Shown piece by piece: positions 1 to 11,279 of a stretch of DNA of 64,000 bases (position 1 is its first letter; the number at the start of each line of letters is the position of its first letter). The notes below the pieces were generated by a model that did not search any database, was not told the DNA's origin, and saw nothing but the letters and a program-made list of their open reading frames with translations. This stretch comes from Tipula vernalis (taxonomy: Eukaryota > Arthropoda > Insecta > Diptera > Tipulidae). The position numbers were made by a program, and so were the translations under genes. The stretch covers positions 86,032,311 through 86,096,310 of the forward strand of contig OY282560.1 in NCBI GenBank assembly GCA_958295665.1, written 5' to 3'.

Positions 1-3000
1 CATTGTGATTTTTGCGGATCCATTTGGCAACGTTATACGAGCATACACAACTGCTGCGTATGCTTTCTCAGAAGCATCGCTGAATCCGTGAATTTGAAGA
101 TTACTGCGATTTGGCGAATGATTTATCCAGCGATCGATTCTGAGAGACTCTAGTGATTTCAGGCTGTCGCGATAATTGAGCCATCTTTGTGCGATTGATG
201 TTGGAACTGCTTCATCCCACGACATGCCGAGCACCCATAATTCCTGTAGTATGATTTTCGCGATGATTGTAGTTGGAGATACCCATCCGAGGGGATCGAA
301 TATCCTTGACGCCTGCGATAGTATCGTTCGTTTGGTTGGCGCGCGAAATTCTGATGTTGGGCTAATATTGAATCCGAAACAATCTGCCGAAGGGGACCAA
401 TGTACACCAAGTGTTTTGACTGAATCGTCCCAGTTTAGCTCGAGTTCACCCTGATGCTCGCGGAATTCGATTGGTATCTCGTTTAGAAGTTGCTGGCTGT
501 TTGAAGACCACTTTCGTAGTTCGAAGCCACCACATCGTAGCAGTTGCACCATTTGCCTCTGGATTTCAATTAGATTCGCGATGTTGTCTGAGCCGGTCAT
601 CAGATCGTCAACGTAAAAATCTGTCGATGCGACGTTGGCTGCAATTGGGTATTTCTCCTGCTCGTCTCGTGCTAACTGATGAATGGTTCGAATTGCGAGA
701 TACGGAGCGCTGGCAGTACCATAAGTGACCGTGCACAAACGATAATCACGAACTGGCTCATGTGGGGACGGTCGCCATACGATCCTCTGATAATTTCTGT
801 GTTCGGGCGCCATCAGGATCTGCCGATACATCTGCTTAATATCTGAAACGAAAACGAATTTGTGTTTGCGAAAACGAGTTAGTATTTCGAAGACATTTTG
901 TTGCAGCTTGGGACCAGTGCGAAGCTTCTGATTAAGCGATATGCCGGTTGTTGTTTTGTGCGAGGCATCAAATACCACTCGCAGTTTGCGCTGCATGACG
1001 CCGTGATGGGGAAGATAGCACGTCTGCTCCGACGAGTTGTTGTGATCTTCAGCTAGCACTTCCTCCATGTGACCCGATTCCAGGTAGTCCTGCATGAACT
1101 TGTTGTATTTATCATGTAGTTGTTGATTCTTGGCAAACCGGCGTTCCATCTGTTGTAATCGCAGCACTGCATCCTCTCGTGATCTGCCAAGGGGTGACGA
1201 GTTTTCGTTGAATGGTAAGAATACTGTGTATCTTCCGTCTTTGTTGCGATAATGTGTCGATTCGTAGTGGCGTTCGCATTCTGACTCATCGTGTGTTAAT
1301 TCTCGAGTTGAACGAACGTCTTCGATTTCCCAAAATGACCTCAGTGTCTTGTCGATGGTGTTGTAGTCGTCGATCGTAGCTACTAGACTGGATGGTTGAT
1401 TGGTTGTTCTGCGCTCCACCTTGCCGAATAGGATGTAGCCGAATTTTGTATTTTGTGCAAATGGTGAACCGTTGACTCCGCTGATGCAACCATCCTTCTG
1501 AAGCATTCCAATGACATCAGCTCCAAGCAAAATGTCTATCTTATTGGGAAGATAGTAGTGAGGATCGGCAAGTTCTAATTGATTTAAATGTGACCATTGA
1601 TGTGTGTCGATTGGTTGTGATGGCAATATTACTGTGATCTTCTCGACGATCAGAGCTGTAATCGTGGTTGAAAATGTTGGATCGATTCTAGAGTGTAGTA
1701 CGAAGTCGGTAATTGAACGCGAGATAGACGCCTCCCTTGCACAAATTCCATTGATTTTAACTGTGGCTGGTCTTCTCGCTAATCCGATGCGATTTGCTGC
1801 ACTCTCCGATATAAAACTGACCTGGGATCCCGAATCCAATAGAGCTCGAACGATGAAATTTTGATTGGAGTGCGATACGATAGCGATTGCTGTGGCAAGC
1901 AGAACATCCGTGAATGGCGATGCGACGTGGTTCGTAGTGACCGGAGTTTCTGATGATGATTCGACGGATGATGATTGAGGATTTGGATTCGAGTTGTGTA
2001 ATAGCGTATGGTGTCTTTTATTGCAAACACGGCACATGGTGGATTTGCAATCCGAACTGGTGTGGCCTTTGCGCAGGCAGTTGAAGCACAGTCTCTTTTC
2101 TCGTACAAGATTTGACCTTCCTTCGAATGTAAGAGGTTTGAACTGATCGCACTGGAACACGTTGTGAGATCCAGCACAAACTTGACACGGTACGATGCGA
2201 GAGTCCGAAGTAACGACGAGTGAACGAGTTGATTGCGTGTCAGGTTTGCGAAATGCTCGAGTGCGTGGCGAATGCGTTGATGATGGAACCTCTTTAATCG
2301 ACTGTGATGTGCTTGATTCAGTTCTTGTCATGGAAATCATCTCCAATGATTGCCATCGGGCGTTCAGAAATTTGATCAGATCTTCGTATGATGGATACTC
2401 GGATCGAGTTAGTGTTATCTCCCACTGTCGGTGGGTTTCTGGATCCAATTTATCGGCGATGATATGAATCAAGATAATATCCCATGTGGTGACCGGTACT
2501 CCCAAAACCTTAAGACTGCGAACGGTATCGGTCGTTGTGTCAATGATCTTGCGCAATCCCACAGCTGATTCGACTTGAAGAGCAGGCATAGTTCTGAACT
2601 GTCGAAGATGACTATCGATGATGAATCGACGATGATTATATCGATCCCGTAGAATGCGCCATGCTTCCTCGTAATTCTCGTTGGTGATGCTCACGGACTT
2701 CAGCAACGATGCTGCATCTCCAGTTAAATTCGCCTTTAAGTAGTGCAACTTCTGCGAATTTGTTAACTGTTTGTGTTTGTGAACTATGTCGACAAATAAA
2801 TTTTCGAATTCAGGCCAATTCGTGTATTCGCCGTCAAAAATTGGAATTTTGATTCGAGGCAGCTGTGTATCGAACGACTGTTGTGCGTGTGCAGGTCTAA
2901 CGTCATCCTGCCGATTCTCGATGGTGACTGCCAGTTGTCTCTTAATTGTCTTGAAATTCGATGTTGCCACGAGGTAATATTCTTCGGCTTGCTCGCGTGT

Positions 3001-3213
3001 CCCGTACTCTCTCTCAAGTTCTTCATTACCGCATACAGCTTCGATCTGATCTTGTATGTCGCTGAATTCCTTGAAACGGGACGCCACGTGGTCCATCTGC
3101 GTCTGTACAAAGTCCTCGCTTACGCCTGGTGTGCCAATTGAGAGCTCCTTGCTCTTGCGTACTGCTCTTTCGAGTACCCGTTGTAGCGATGCTTGCTTGA
3201 CTCGAGCCGTCAT
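1..3213 (-). CDS. BEL/Pao retrotransposon gag-pol polyprotein, N-terminal 1071 codons (runs off window)
   Basis: I read the minus strand codon by codon from the ATG at 3213-3211 down to base 1 and found no stop, so the frame is intact as far as it can be seen and continues outside the window. Order of parts: gag-like helical region with the motif NWPEFENLF (DUF1759 type); a zinc knuckle CX2CX4HX4C at residues 376-389 followed by a second CX2C with a His cluster; aspartic protease with DSG at residues 460-462; reverse transcriptase with YVDD at residues 867-870 (604-615); and the start of the Pao RNase H region (motif HGFSDASEKAYAAVVY near the edge). The domain order is that of BEL/Pao elements; integrase would lie outside. 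The start is chosen because it follows the LTR and primer-binding site and opens the only long frame. An open frame of this length suggests a recent, possibly competent copy. Confidence 0.9.
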   Translation of the reverse strand, partial: MTARVKQASLQRVLERAVRKSKELSIGTPGVSEDFVQTQMDHVASRFKEFSDIQDQIEAVCGNEELEREYGTREQAEEYYLVATSNFKTIKRQLAVTIENRQDDVRPAHAQQSFDTQLPRIKIPIFDGEYTNWPEFENLFVDIVHKHKQLTNSQKLHYLKANLTGDAASLLKSVSITNENYEEAWRILRDRYNHRRFIIDSHLRQFRTMPALQVESAVGLRKIIDTTTDTVRSLKVLGVPVTTWDIILIHIIADKLDPETHRQWEITLTRSEYPSYEDLIKFLNARWQSLEMISMTRTESSTSQSIKEVPSSTHSPRTRAFRKPDTQSTRSLVVTSDSRIVPCQVCAGSHNVFQCDQFKPLTFEGRSNLVREKRLCFNCLRKGHTSSDCKSTMCRVCNKRHHTLLHNSNPNPQSSSVESSSETPVTTNHVASPFTDVLLATAIAIVSHSNQNFIVRALLDSGSQVSFISESAANRIGLARRPATVKINGICAREASISRSITDFVLHSRIDPTFSTTITALIVEKITVILPSQPIDTHQWSHLNQLELADPHYYLPNKIDILLGADVIGMLQKDGCISGVNGSPFAQNTKFGYILFGKVERRTTNQPSSLVATIDDYNTIDKTLRSFWEIEDVRSTRELTHDESECERHYESTHYRNKDGRYTVFLPFNENSSPLGRSREDAVLRLQQMERRFAKNQQLHDKYNKFMQDYLESGHMEEVLAEDHNNSSEQTCYLPHHGVMQRKLRVVFDASHKTTTGISLNQKLRTGPKLQQNVFEILTRFRKHKFVFVSDIKQMYRQILMAPEHRNYQRIVWRPSPHEPVRDYRLCTVTYGTASAPYLAIRTIHQLARDEQEKYPIAANVASTDFYVDDLMTGSDNIANLIEIQRQMVQLLRCGGFELRKWSSNSQQLLNEIPIEFREHQGELELNWDDSVKTLGVHWSPSADCFGFNISPTSEFRAPTKRTILSQASRIFDPLGWVSPTTIIAKIILQELWVLGMSWDEAVPTSIAQRWLNYRDSLKSLESLRIDRWINHSPNRSNLQIHGFSDASEKAYAAVVYARITLPNGSAKITM

Positions 3214-3409
3214 TGTCACTAGGTTATTTACGTTTCACCAACCGAACTTATGCACACGAAATTTTAATAATTTGCACTGTTTGAACTTTGCACGCACTTA
3301 ACCACAACAAAAGTTCTTACCCACGAGGTTTGTTGTTACTTCTTCAAGATTTGTAATGGCACGGCACGATGATAGTAACCACGATGTTGATTGTTAGCGG
3401 ATTTGTATA

Positions 3410-3426
3410 TCCGGCTCGAAGGACCA
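3410..3426 (-). promoter_or_regulatory. Primer-binding site of the BEL/Pao element
   Basis: The minus strand reads TGGTCCTTCGAGCCGGA three bases after the LTR. Its complement ends in ACCA like a tRNA 3' end with a T-arm-like sequence. It would prime minus-strand DNA synthesis. I cannot name the tRNA with certainty. Confidence 0.7.
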
Positions 3427-3429
3427 AAA

Positions 3430-3710
3430 TGTTGATGTATTTTGTAGGTGAGCAACACGACCAGAAAAATGAAAAGAACACAATACTATTTTATTTATTT
3501 ATTTATTATATTCCTCGATTTAACCGTGTTGCTCGAACGAGAGTTGGTTGAAGAAGAAAGAAAAACGATGACAGCTTTTGACAGCTGGTTGAAGTGTTGT
3601 CCGATATTGTGGTTGTTTTAGTGTTGTCGGACGTGTATATTTGATATGTTGTGTCCACCGGTAGGTGGTGACACAGTCGACGAAATGACGTTCATTTGAC
3701 GTCTCCAACA
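3430..3710 (-). repeat. 5' LTR of the BEL/Pao element (281 bp)
   Basis: On the minus strand this stretch begins TGTTGGAGACG and ends ACATCAACA, giving TGTTG...CAACA termini next to the primer-binding site. It contains AATAAA-like signals (about 3484-3510). The partner LTR is outside the window, so the outer border cannot be confirmed by comparison and could lie further out. Confidence 0.6.
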
Positions 3711-4233
3711 ATGTTCTTTATAAACTGTCGAATCGTTGATTCGTTGTACATGTAAATAAAATCTGAAGATGATAACGCAGTGATCGATTTTTTTTTTTAA
3801 ATAAAACATATTTTATTACGAAACTTTAAGTTTGTCTTTTAATGTTTTATTTGAATTTGTTGTGTGATTTCGAGAAGGGGTTGTTTCACGAAAGAATCTA
3901 AACACTTAAAGTTATGGCTTCACACTACGAGAATTTGGTCTATATGTTGCTTTTCAATAAAATCCCCTAAATGTTGATTTAGTTGTAATCAAATTTGCAG
4001 TATTCTGATTTAAATTCTAAATAAAAATTTATTAAATTATTTCACAGCTAAATGATTTAAAGAATTCTGATCAATTAATCTTTTTTCTTCAAACGTCAAA
4101 TGATGTAAATTGACTGCCGCAAGCGGGAGGGCGAACTTCTAACTTCAATCTTGTTTTCTGTGTTTCAGCAAAAATGTTTATGCAAACCTTACTATTGCGA
4201 TATAAAACACAAAATAAAACCGACTATTTCTGT

Positions 4234-4494
4234 AAGTATTCTGCCGTGCTAAGCATATTTCTATTACTACATTTTTGGCCAAATTGAGTTATTGATGCCA
4301 ATCGATAGCTAATAACAAACTTTATCTTTAAAATTAAAAAAAAATAATTAAAACTAAATTGAGAAACACATGATAAGAAAAATGGTTTTCATTTTTAATG
4401 CAAACTGTACACTGATTTCAAAACTTTAACATCAATTTTCTCAAAATGCATTTTTTTTGTAGTTATGTAAAACATACTTAGCACGGCAGTATTA
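4234..4494. repeat. Short element bounded by an inverted repeat (MITE-like)
   Basis: The sequence CTGCCGTGCTAAG at about 4241 is repeated in inverse orientation at about 4478-4490 (CTTAGCACGGCAG), with partial extension of the match on both sides. About 260 bp of AT-rich DNA lie between. This looks like a miniature inverted-repeat element, but I found no clean target duplication. Confidence 0.4.
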
Positions 4495-5009
4495 GTGTCG
4501 TAACCCAGTATAATCTTTACATACTTTGATTTTAAATTGTAGTTTGTATCAAAAATAGTCGAAAATATCACTAACACTTATAGAAATAGTAGGTTTTTTT
4601 ATTTAATAATATGCGTGCGTCGTAGATACAATATGGCTTCTATAAACATTTTTGTTGGTTTTGGTTTTATGCATAAAAATTAAATTATTACTTTAGAAAC
4701 GTTTTTATATTAATTTGATGTTTCCACAAACAATAATTCTTATTTATTTGGCCTAAAGTGTTAGTGTCAAAATTTTTGGAGGATAAAGGTCTTTAGAACC
4801 GGTCATCTTTATTATGGTTCATTTTGACATCCCTTTTTTGTCTAGGGCACCATATTCCTGACAGCCGCGAATTCACTATGTATTTGTGGACAGCAGCGAA
4901 ATTTTTACAGTTTGTGAATACCAATTTTTAGTTCTCTGTAACTTTTTTTCTATAAGCGATTACAAAATTACAGGCATTCATCAGTGTTATATTTCTTTTC
5001 TTTCAATAA

Positions 5010-5262
5010 GCTGAATGTTTCACGAGCTGTATGGTATATTGCAGCGCCTCATTGAAACTACTTTTTGTCCAGATCAAAATCATCCAAATCGTGCCAAAAA
5101 AACTCTAATCATTCATTAGACTAAAATGCACGCCGTATCGTCAATTTTTGTGAACGTAAAGGTGTTTCAATTGTGGCATGTGGATTTTTATCACTGCAAA
5201 TGCTACAAATTTGCTTATTTTCGAAACAATTTAACCAAAACTGAGCTTTATCAGTAAAGATA
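5010..5262 (-). pseudogene. Fossil IS630/mariner-type transposase fragment
   Basis: Minus-strand reading gives, with several stops, motifs of the mariner-like family also seen at 37755 and 57440: a block resembling FSDxAHFxLNGYVNKQNCR around 5262-5170 and a later GAAIYHTARET block where intact relatives have QDGATCHTAR, the segment around the second catalytic Asp. Only the middle of the DDE domain remains and the frame is broken, so it is an old relic. Confidence 0.55.
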
Positions 5263-7072
5263 ATTTTTTTAAGAACCTTTTTTTTATAATGCTCCATTGT
5301 TGCAAATGAAAGCTAAGGATGATCACTTTGTGTTTGAAAACGTTCATTTTTATGAATAAATATATTCAGACTTTACAATGAAAATTTAATAATTTTGTTA
5401 GTTATTTATTTATTTTTGTAAGTTTAATTTGTTTTTTTTATGTGGTTTCAAAAAGTTTTTTTTGTGTCCTATTTGTTAACAAAATATAAGCTTCTATTGC
5501 ATCTCTTCTCAACCTCCTCCGCTCTAATAGCGTGATATTGTTTAAGGGCGTCACATAGTAATTTGCTATTAAGATTTATATACGGAGTTTAATACCAAGA
5601 GAATTTGTTACTCAGAAATAATACCATTAAAGGCGATTTCTTTATAACAATTCACAAATAATGTACTGATCAGAACGTCGATGAAATTTCAATCAATAAA
5701 ATGTCACAAAAGAATTATATATTTAAAAGCTTACTAGACATATTTTTTTTTTAAATGTTGACGATATTATTTGCCACGAGCAAAGCATTGCAGGTAAATC
5801 TAGAGATTTAAATTTCATATTACACGGTAACCTCGGTAACCTATTCAAGACACCTACGGAACAATTGTTGGAATTTGGAAGATTTATTAACTGTAGAAAA
5901 ATATTTTTTCGAAAAGTTTGATATAAGCAGAAAACAGTCCAATATTTTCGTACTGTTTTTTGTTAAAATGATCCCCACGCGATACTTCAACTGACTTCAA
6001 ATTTTGTAAGCAGATAGACGACGGATTATTACATTTATCATCAACAAAAAATATCGTCGGTTCAGTTGTTAAGAAAATCAGTTTGGCAGTTTTACCTTCC
6101 ACTGCTTTGTTCTAGCAAATCATTCTAGGAATACTTTGGTTCTAGGCATGAATTGGACCCAAAATTTAGAGTTTTTTGATTTTATGGAGCTTTTAGAATT
6201 AATAGAATTTTTAATGCCTTTTAGAATTCGCCGAAATTCTAAAAAAACTAATTTCTGAATTTTAGAAAAATGCAAATTTGACAAGAAAATACTTTTTTCT
6301 CCGATCGTCGGAAAAAACATAACTTTCCATTGTTTCCATTAGTATGTTGTATTCGTTGCTAGGCAACAAGTAATAACAATAAGTAATAGCTTTGCCGGCC
6401 TAGGTCGGCAATATATTCCCGTATAGATTTTTGATTGTTTAGAAGAATGGGGCTAACCTATAAGTTGATTTAATTTCTTAATATGATTATTAATGAATTA
6501 CACTAAAAAATATTTTAGGTTTATATTGGTTTTATGGACCGATCAGAGAAAAAAATCAGAGGAAAAGTGCTTTCTCTGACTCGTGGTTGCCAATTTCCAC
6601 TCGTCCGAGAATGAATTACTTTTCCATCTAATCATAAAATATACTATTGTAGTGGAATGTAAATCATAAACTGCTGTTGAAAATGATGCAAATGTAGTAT
6701 TTAGTACAATTAATTGTCTAAATTTGCCATTTAAAAAAATTAATGTTTAATATTGGATTTTTATTTTGGTTTCTTTGGAACCAATTTGGCGCGGTCCCCA
6801 ATGTTATAAATGCCAGGAAATGAGAAAAATAAATCAGAAATTTTATTCAAATTCAGTGCGAAACCTTAGTTAAATATGACACATTTGATTGGAACTATAG
6901 TTAAGTCATTATTATTCCAGACGTTTTTAATATGGTTTTGCATAAGGTTGCCTGCTCAAAAATATTAAATTCTATAAATTTTGATAATTAAAGATGATTA
7001 TGGATATTGACATATTCTTTTCTTGAGTTAGCCTTCCACCATTTAACTCATAGCTTCTGATATAATGTGGCA

Positions 7073-7177
7073 GGTGTGTCTGAACCACTTTTAAATGGCT
7101 CGGAAAACCACGTCTCTATTTTCTTCAAGGATCGAAAGTTCCATGTTTGAGAAGTCCAAAAAAACAAAAATTAGCAA
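7073..7177 (+). repeat. Left terminal inverted repeat (105 bp)
   Basis: Inverted match to 9910-10014, 103 of 105 positions identical. It starts GGTGTGTCTGAACCAC. Confidence 0.85.
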
Positions 7178-7566
7178 AATCCCCGGAGCCGTTTTGAAAA
7201 AAACGCAATTTCAAAATTTTTTTGGTGACGATACGGAAATTTACTACTTTTTTGCAGCTTGTTTGTTCTCTCTTGTAGAAAGAAAAATCGAGAATAGAAA
7301 GTTTTAATATTTTCAACAAAGATCAACTTTTCCAGACCAAATCAGTAATATTGGACGAAATCTATCGAATTAAGTAATGCAACTTTATTTGAAAAATTAC
7401 GAAAATCCAGATTATTGAATGAAATACATGGAGACATCAAAATGAAAAGGCAAAATTTATTTAGGCTGCCCAAATCATAATATAGTCCTTACACGAAAAA
7501 ATGTCTTCTCTTGACTGTCATTGTTTATTCAAGGCTGTGGAACAAAAGCCAGAAACACCTTGAACC

Positions 7567-9603
7567 TTAAACATGGCGAGAATTATATTCTTGTATAGCT
7601 CTTAGAAGTTTGGAGCTATAATCTGGATGTGTATGGTGGACTTTATAATTCATCCAGGTATTTTTGAAGTCATGGTGAACTGACTCCATAGCTTGCTCAC
7701 TGTAGTTCCCGAGTCCTGTCTCCATTTTTCGGCAAAAATGAGGAACGTGGAAAAAGACCATGAACTTTTGGCGTTATTGGTATTGCTAGGTCCAAATAAC
7801 TTCTTTGAAATTCTGAAATATACACCTCAAATTTTTCATCAAGACTACTTGAGAAACATGAATTGACGACACTTTGAGAAACATGAATTGACGACACTTG
7901 AAAAATCATTAAAACATCTGACATATTTTAAACAATGAACACTACATTTTGCCCGAAGCAGATCTATCTTGTTCAACAAATTTTTGCAGGCATTGCCTGC
8001 GAAACCAGGAGATCCATGGACAAATTCTCTGCTTACATTGCACGATTTTGCCCATTTCTCAGTATCGTCTTCGCATTCCCTCAGCATGTGCCCATATAAC
8101 ATGTTTACTACCTCGAGCATTAGATGCAGTTCAGGTGGAGGTATTATATCGATGATTTCTGTCTCTGGATTCCCTGTAAAAATAGGTTGAGATACGTGAC
8201 TGTAAAAATTCTTGGCATTAATTTTTTTACTGCCACTATTCTTGAAGGCGTCTGAATTTTCACGGCAACTACCAACGGTTCTATAACTTCCACACTTACT
8301 CAAGAGATGTTTTGATGCAGTACACCACGTACACGGGTATTGAGAAGAATGAGCCATGACCCCAGTTATTATATTGGCCATTTTTAGGTCTGTGGCAATG
8401 GTCATGACTTTTAAGTCATTCAAATGTAAAGAGGACCACAGAGTGCAAACATTCACATAATTTTCTTGTGTATCAGAAATGATACCAAGGATGAATAACA
8501 TTTTCACACCCGTGTCCTTAAATTTATTGGCGTGTACTCCATCATGATAATGCTGCCTGGCCCCCCAAATTTGGATTATTATCGGCTCCTTCGAATCTTG
8601 ATTGAATGGATAAGCAAATCTTCAAAAACCTTCCACCACCGTCAAGCCCAATTTTCAAATCTACTTCTTGCAAACCTCTTTTTTCTCGAATATATGTAAC
8701 TAAACGTTGTACATTATTACAACAAACAAAGCATCCAGATCTATTTATTACACAAGACTTCTTGGTATTCAATACGTCACAAACACGAGATTCAAAAAAC
8801 GAATCAAGCTGATGATTCAACAAAAGCAGGTCCTGCTTCAAGTTGGGCTGAAACATTTTCCTATTCTTACTGCCAACTCGCAAAGCAGCAGTTAGAGAAT
8901 GTGTCTTTCTTGTAGACAACCCCAATTCTGTACTTATTTTCAATATGTCGATAGCTGCGACTGTTTCTTTTCTTGAGCTTTTATCCACATTGTTTGAATT
9001 CACTGAAACTGGTAGTTTTTTGCCTCTCCTTTGAGATAACCGCAACTGTCCTTCATTGTTTGAGTGTTCTGGCACGTGTAGAATATCTTTTAGCTTGATG
9101 AAGCTAATTTTTCCTTTTCTTTGGTAGACAAATTTTTTGAAATCAATTCAGTGAGAATAGGGATGCATTTAGGTGAAGTGCAAATTTTGTTTTTATCCAG
9201 TGGTTTTACACTTTTTCTTGATCACTTTTCTTTTCGCTGAATTTCCTAGACACAGATTGTCTGGTGCACGTCTCGCAATTTCACACAACTTGCAGTCACA
9301 AAGTATCTTATTTTTAGATCGTGTTACACATGGGAGTTCCAGAAAACCAGAATAGTCCGGTAGAGCTAATGTGGTTTCTTCAGAATTTTGTTTATTGAAT
9401 TTGTATATGATGATTTTGCAACTGCTACAGACAGCAGATGGGTAACGAATATCATCAAGATTAATATTTACAGCATTTTTTACCTCAATTTTCAATAAGC
9501 CCACAATATTCCACATCTTATCTTTCTTTCTTAAACACAACAAACAAATCACGCCTCGGTTTTCTTCATGAGTTCGCGCATGGTCCTTTGTCTTTCGTGA
9601 CAT
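7567..9603 (-). pseudogene. Transposase of an unnamed insect DNA-transposon family, frameshifted
   Basis: The minus-strand pieces 9603-9193, 9075-8542, 8507-7845 and 7761-7567 read as one protein if at least three small frameshifts are ignored. The N-terminus has a CX2C...CX2C zinc-binding arrangement (VICLLCLRKKDK, PSAVCSSCK) followed by CDCKLC. The middle has KIGLDGGGRFLKICLSIQ and, after the break, FKDTGVKMLFILGI and SSQYPCTWC. The end has IIPPPELHLMLEV, then LGNYSEQAMESVHHDF and KLLRAIQEYNSRHV before the stop at 7567. I recognise this block order from many uncharacterised TE-derived proteins of aphids and cnidarians, but cannot place it in a named superfamily. A direct duplication of about 25 bp at 7850-7900 causes one of the breaks near the C-terminus. 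A transposase role is inferred from its position between the TIRs. Confidence 0.65.
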
Positions 9604-9909
9604 TTTGTTTCACTCTTATGTAGGTAATAGGTTCGTCTATTACTAATAACTGTTATTTACTGGCCGGTTTGTCAACGACTGTTTTGACTAATATTGCGAC
9701 AACTAAGTCTGTCTTTCTGCTGATTTTTGAAACAAACATTTGAAAACAACAAACATATTTACGTGAAAAGAAACAAAACAATGTCTGTACACAGAAAGAT
9801 ATGGTGATGTATTTATTTTTCAAGCATTTCAGCATATCTCTCGGCTACACCTACAGAATTATGAAAAAAAATCGTGAATTTTCATATCGTCGCAGAAAAA
9901 AAATTGAAA

Positions 9910-10014
9910 TTGCTAATTTTTGTTTTTTTGGACTTCTCAAACATGGAACTTTCGATCTTTGAAGAAAATAGAGACGTGGTTTTCCGAGCCATTTAAAAGT
10001 GGTTCAGGCACACC
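9910..10014 (-). repeat. Right terminal inverted repeat (105 bp)
   Basis: Inverted partner of 7073-7177. Read on the minus strand it starts GGTGTGCCTGAACCAC. Confidence 0.85.
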
Positions 10015-10124
10015 GTGATGGGTTATAGTTATATGAACGATCAAATGATGTTACCATTTTCGTATTCCTTACTTACCATTTGTATGCATAAGCAGACGCA
10101 TACAATTTGTTAAGGGGCTATATA

Positions 10125-10250
10125 CCAAAAGAGCGAGCAGAAGTGGTTAAATTGTTTTATGATAATAAATCTTTGGTTGTTTGTTTGCTCTCAAAGAGCG
10201 TTTCGAGCAAAATATTATACTAGAGCTGCCCATTTGCCGGACCTAATTTT
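10125..10250 (+). pseudogene. Fragment of a DUF4817-type helix-turn-helix from a mariner-like transposase
   Basis: The plus strand reads PKERAEVVKLFYDNKSL, the typical start of the DUF4817 helix-turn-helix of IS630/mariner-like transposases; a shifted frame continues with RAFRAKYYTRAA. Only about 40 codons survive, with a frameshift and a stop. It is not joined to any DDE domain here. Confidence 0.55.
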
Positions 10251-11279
10251 CAATAAAAAGTCAATAAAAGTGATTAATCGTAATATCGAAGATTATTTTT
10301 TAGGTACTATTATTAACAAATAAATCGTTTATTTAATTATGGTCCACCCTGTGGAAGCTGCAGAATTTTCTTCTTATGTAATAGGTCTGTTCGAAAATTT
10401 AAGTAAAATATTTTATTTGTATTTTAGAGATTTATATGAAGTTTATTAATCGGATCAAAGTTTCAGCTCGATTATCTCAATTAAGCAATTAACCCAATTT
10501 TCTTAAGTGGACGATTCAATTCTTCACTTAAATCGAATAAGCCTCTTAATAAAATTAATTAAATAGAAACTTCCACAAAGAGCCGGTCAACTCCTCCGAG
10601 GGGATTCTATATATCGTGTATTTTTACAGTGATGCCTTATCTGATTAGACTGTACAGAACCAGCTCTTGAAATACGATCGAATATGCTGGAGAGATGTGC
10701 TTTGTTAGGTGGAATCAACAGAAACGGCTCCACCTCAACTGAGATCAGAAATCGAAGACACCCTGGGAACAAAAAGTGACTATTACTTGGTTTGCTTCCT
10801 AAATTAGTCAACGACTGGTATTCTGATGTGGCCTTAGTATCAAATATCAATCCAAACAAAATTAGTTGTACCCTCTTCACAAACCGATAAAAAAAAATCC
10901 GTCTTCCCCTCTAACCTTGAAGTTAAATACATGAAGGTTGCACTGAAATCTTATTTCACTTACCAGGTATGTTGGCAAAACAACGGTGTCTGAACCGGCA
11001 AATGACACAGTGGCTTTATCAGACCATTGTAAAACCAATGATAAATTTGAAAGACTAAACTGTCTAGGCGGAACGGGAACACACTCCTATGTCAAAATCG
11101 AATGTATCCACAGGAGCAGGGTCAATTTGGCCTGGTCTCTAGCTAATCATATCATTTGAGTAAATCCTCCACAGTCTTTAAAAAATACATAAGTAGATGT
11201 AAATAAAAATTTTCGATTTCACGATATCGACCAAACGATTTTGGAAGATTGATGATATTTTGTGTTTTTGGTTAAAATA
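10251..11279. other. Intergenic DNA without recognisable genes
   Basis: Between the DUF4817 fragment and the mariner-like element. The segment 10587-10900 is richer in G and C than its surroundings and holds a 97-codon minus-strand frame without motifs that I know. I do not call it a gene. Confidence 0.5.

Larger units (their letters stand above)
3711..7072. other. AT-rich intergenic DNA with two small mobile-element relics
   Basis: No convincing gene. Only short chance frames occur. Two relics inside it are listed separately (inverted repeat 4234-4494 and mariner fossil 5010-5262). The rest shows nothing I can interpret. Confidence 0.6.
7073..10014 (-). mobile_element. DNA transposon with 105-bp terminal inverted repeats, superfamily unresolved
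   Basis: Bases 7073-7177 and 9910-10014 are inverted copies over 105 bp with two mismatches, beginning GGTGTG(T/C)CTGAACC. The 2.9-kb element carries one minus-strand transposase pseudogene. The flanks (left ...ATGTGGCA, right GTGATGGG...) show no obvious target duplication, so the exact outer base may be off by one or two. Near-identical repeats around a broken gene suggest mobilisation in trans or a recent loss of function. Confidence 0.8.

Noticed and set aside
176..2467. Plus-strand and other minus-strand frames of 60-130 codons
   Set aside because: They are shadows of the continuous BEL/Pao frame on the minus strand, which has the zinc knuckle, DSG and YVDD motifs.
7065..10022. An 8-bp target duplication around the 105-bp TIR element
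   Set aside because: Left flank ATGTGGCA and right flank GTGATGGG do not match, and no shorter duplication was convincing.
10587..10880. 97-codon minus-strand frame in a GC-richer patch
   Set aside because: No recognisable motif, no splice or promoter context; possibly part of an unrecognised element but unsupported.
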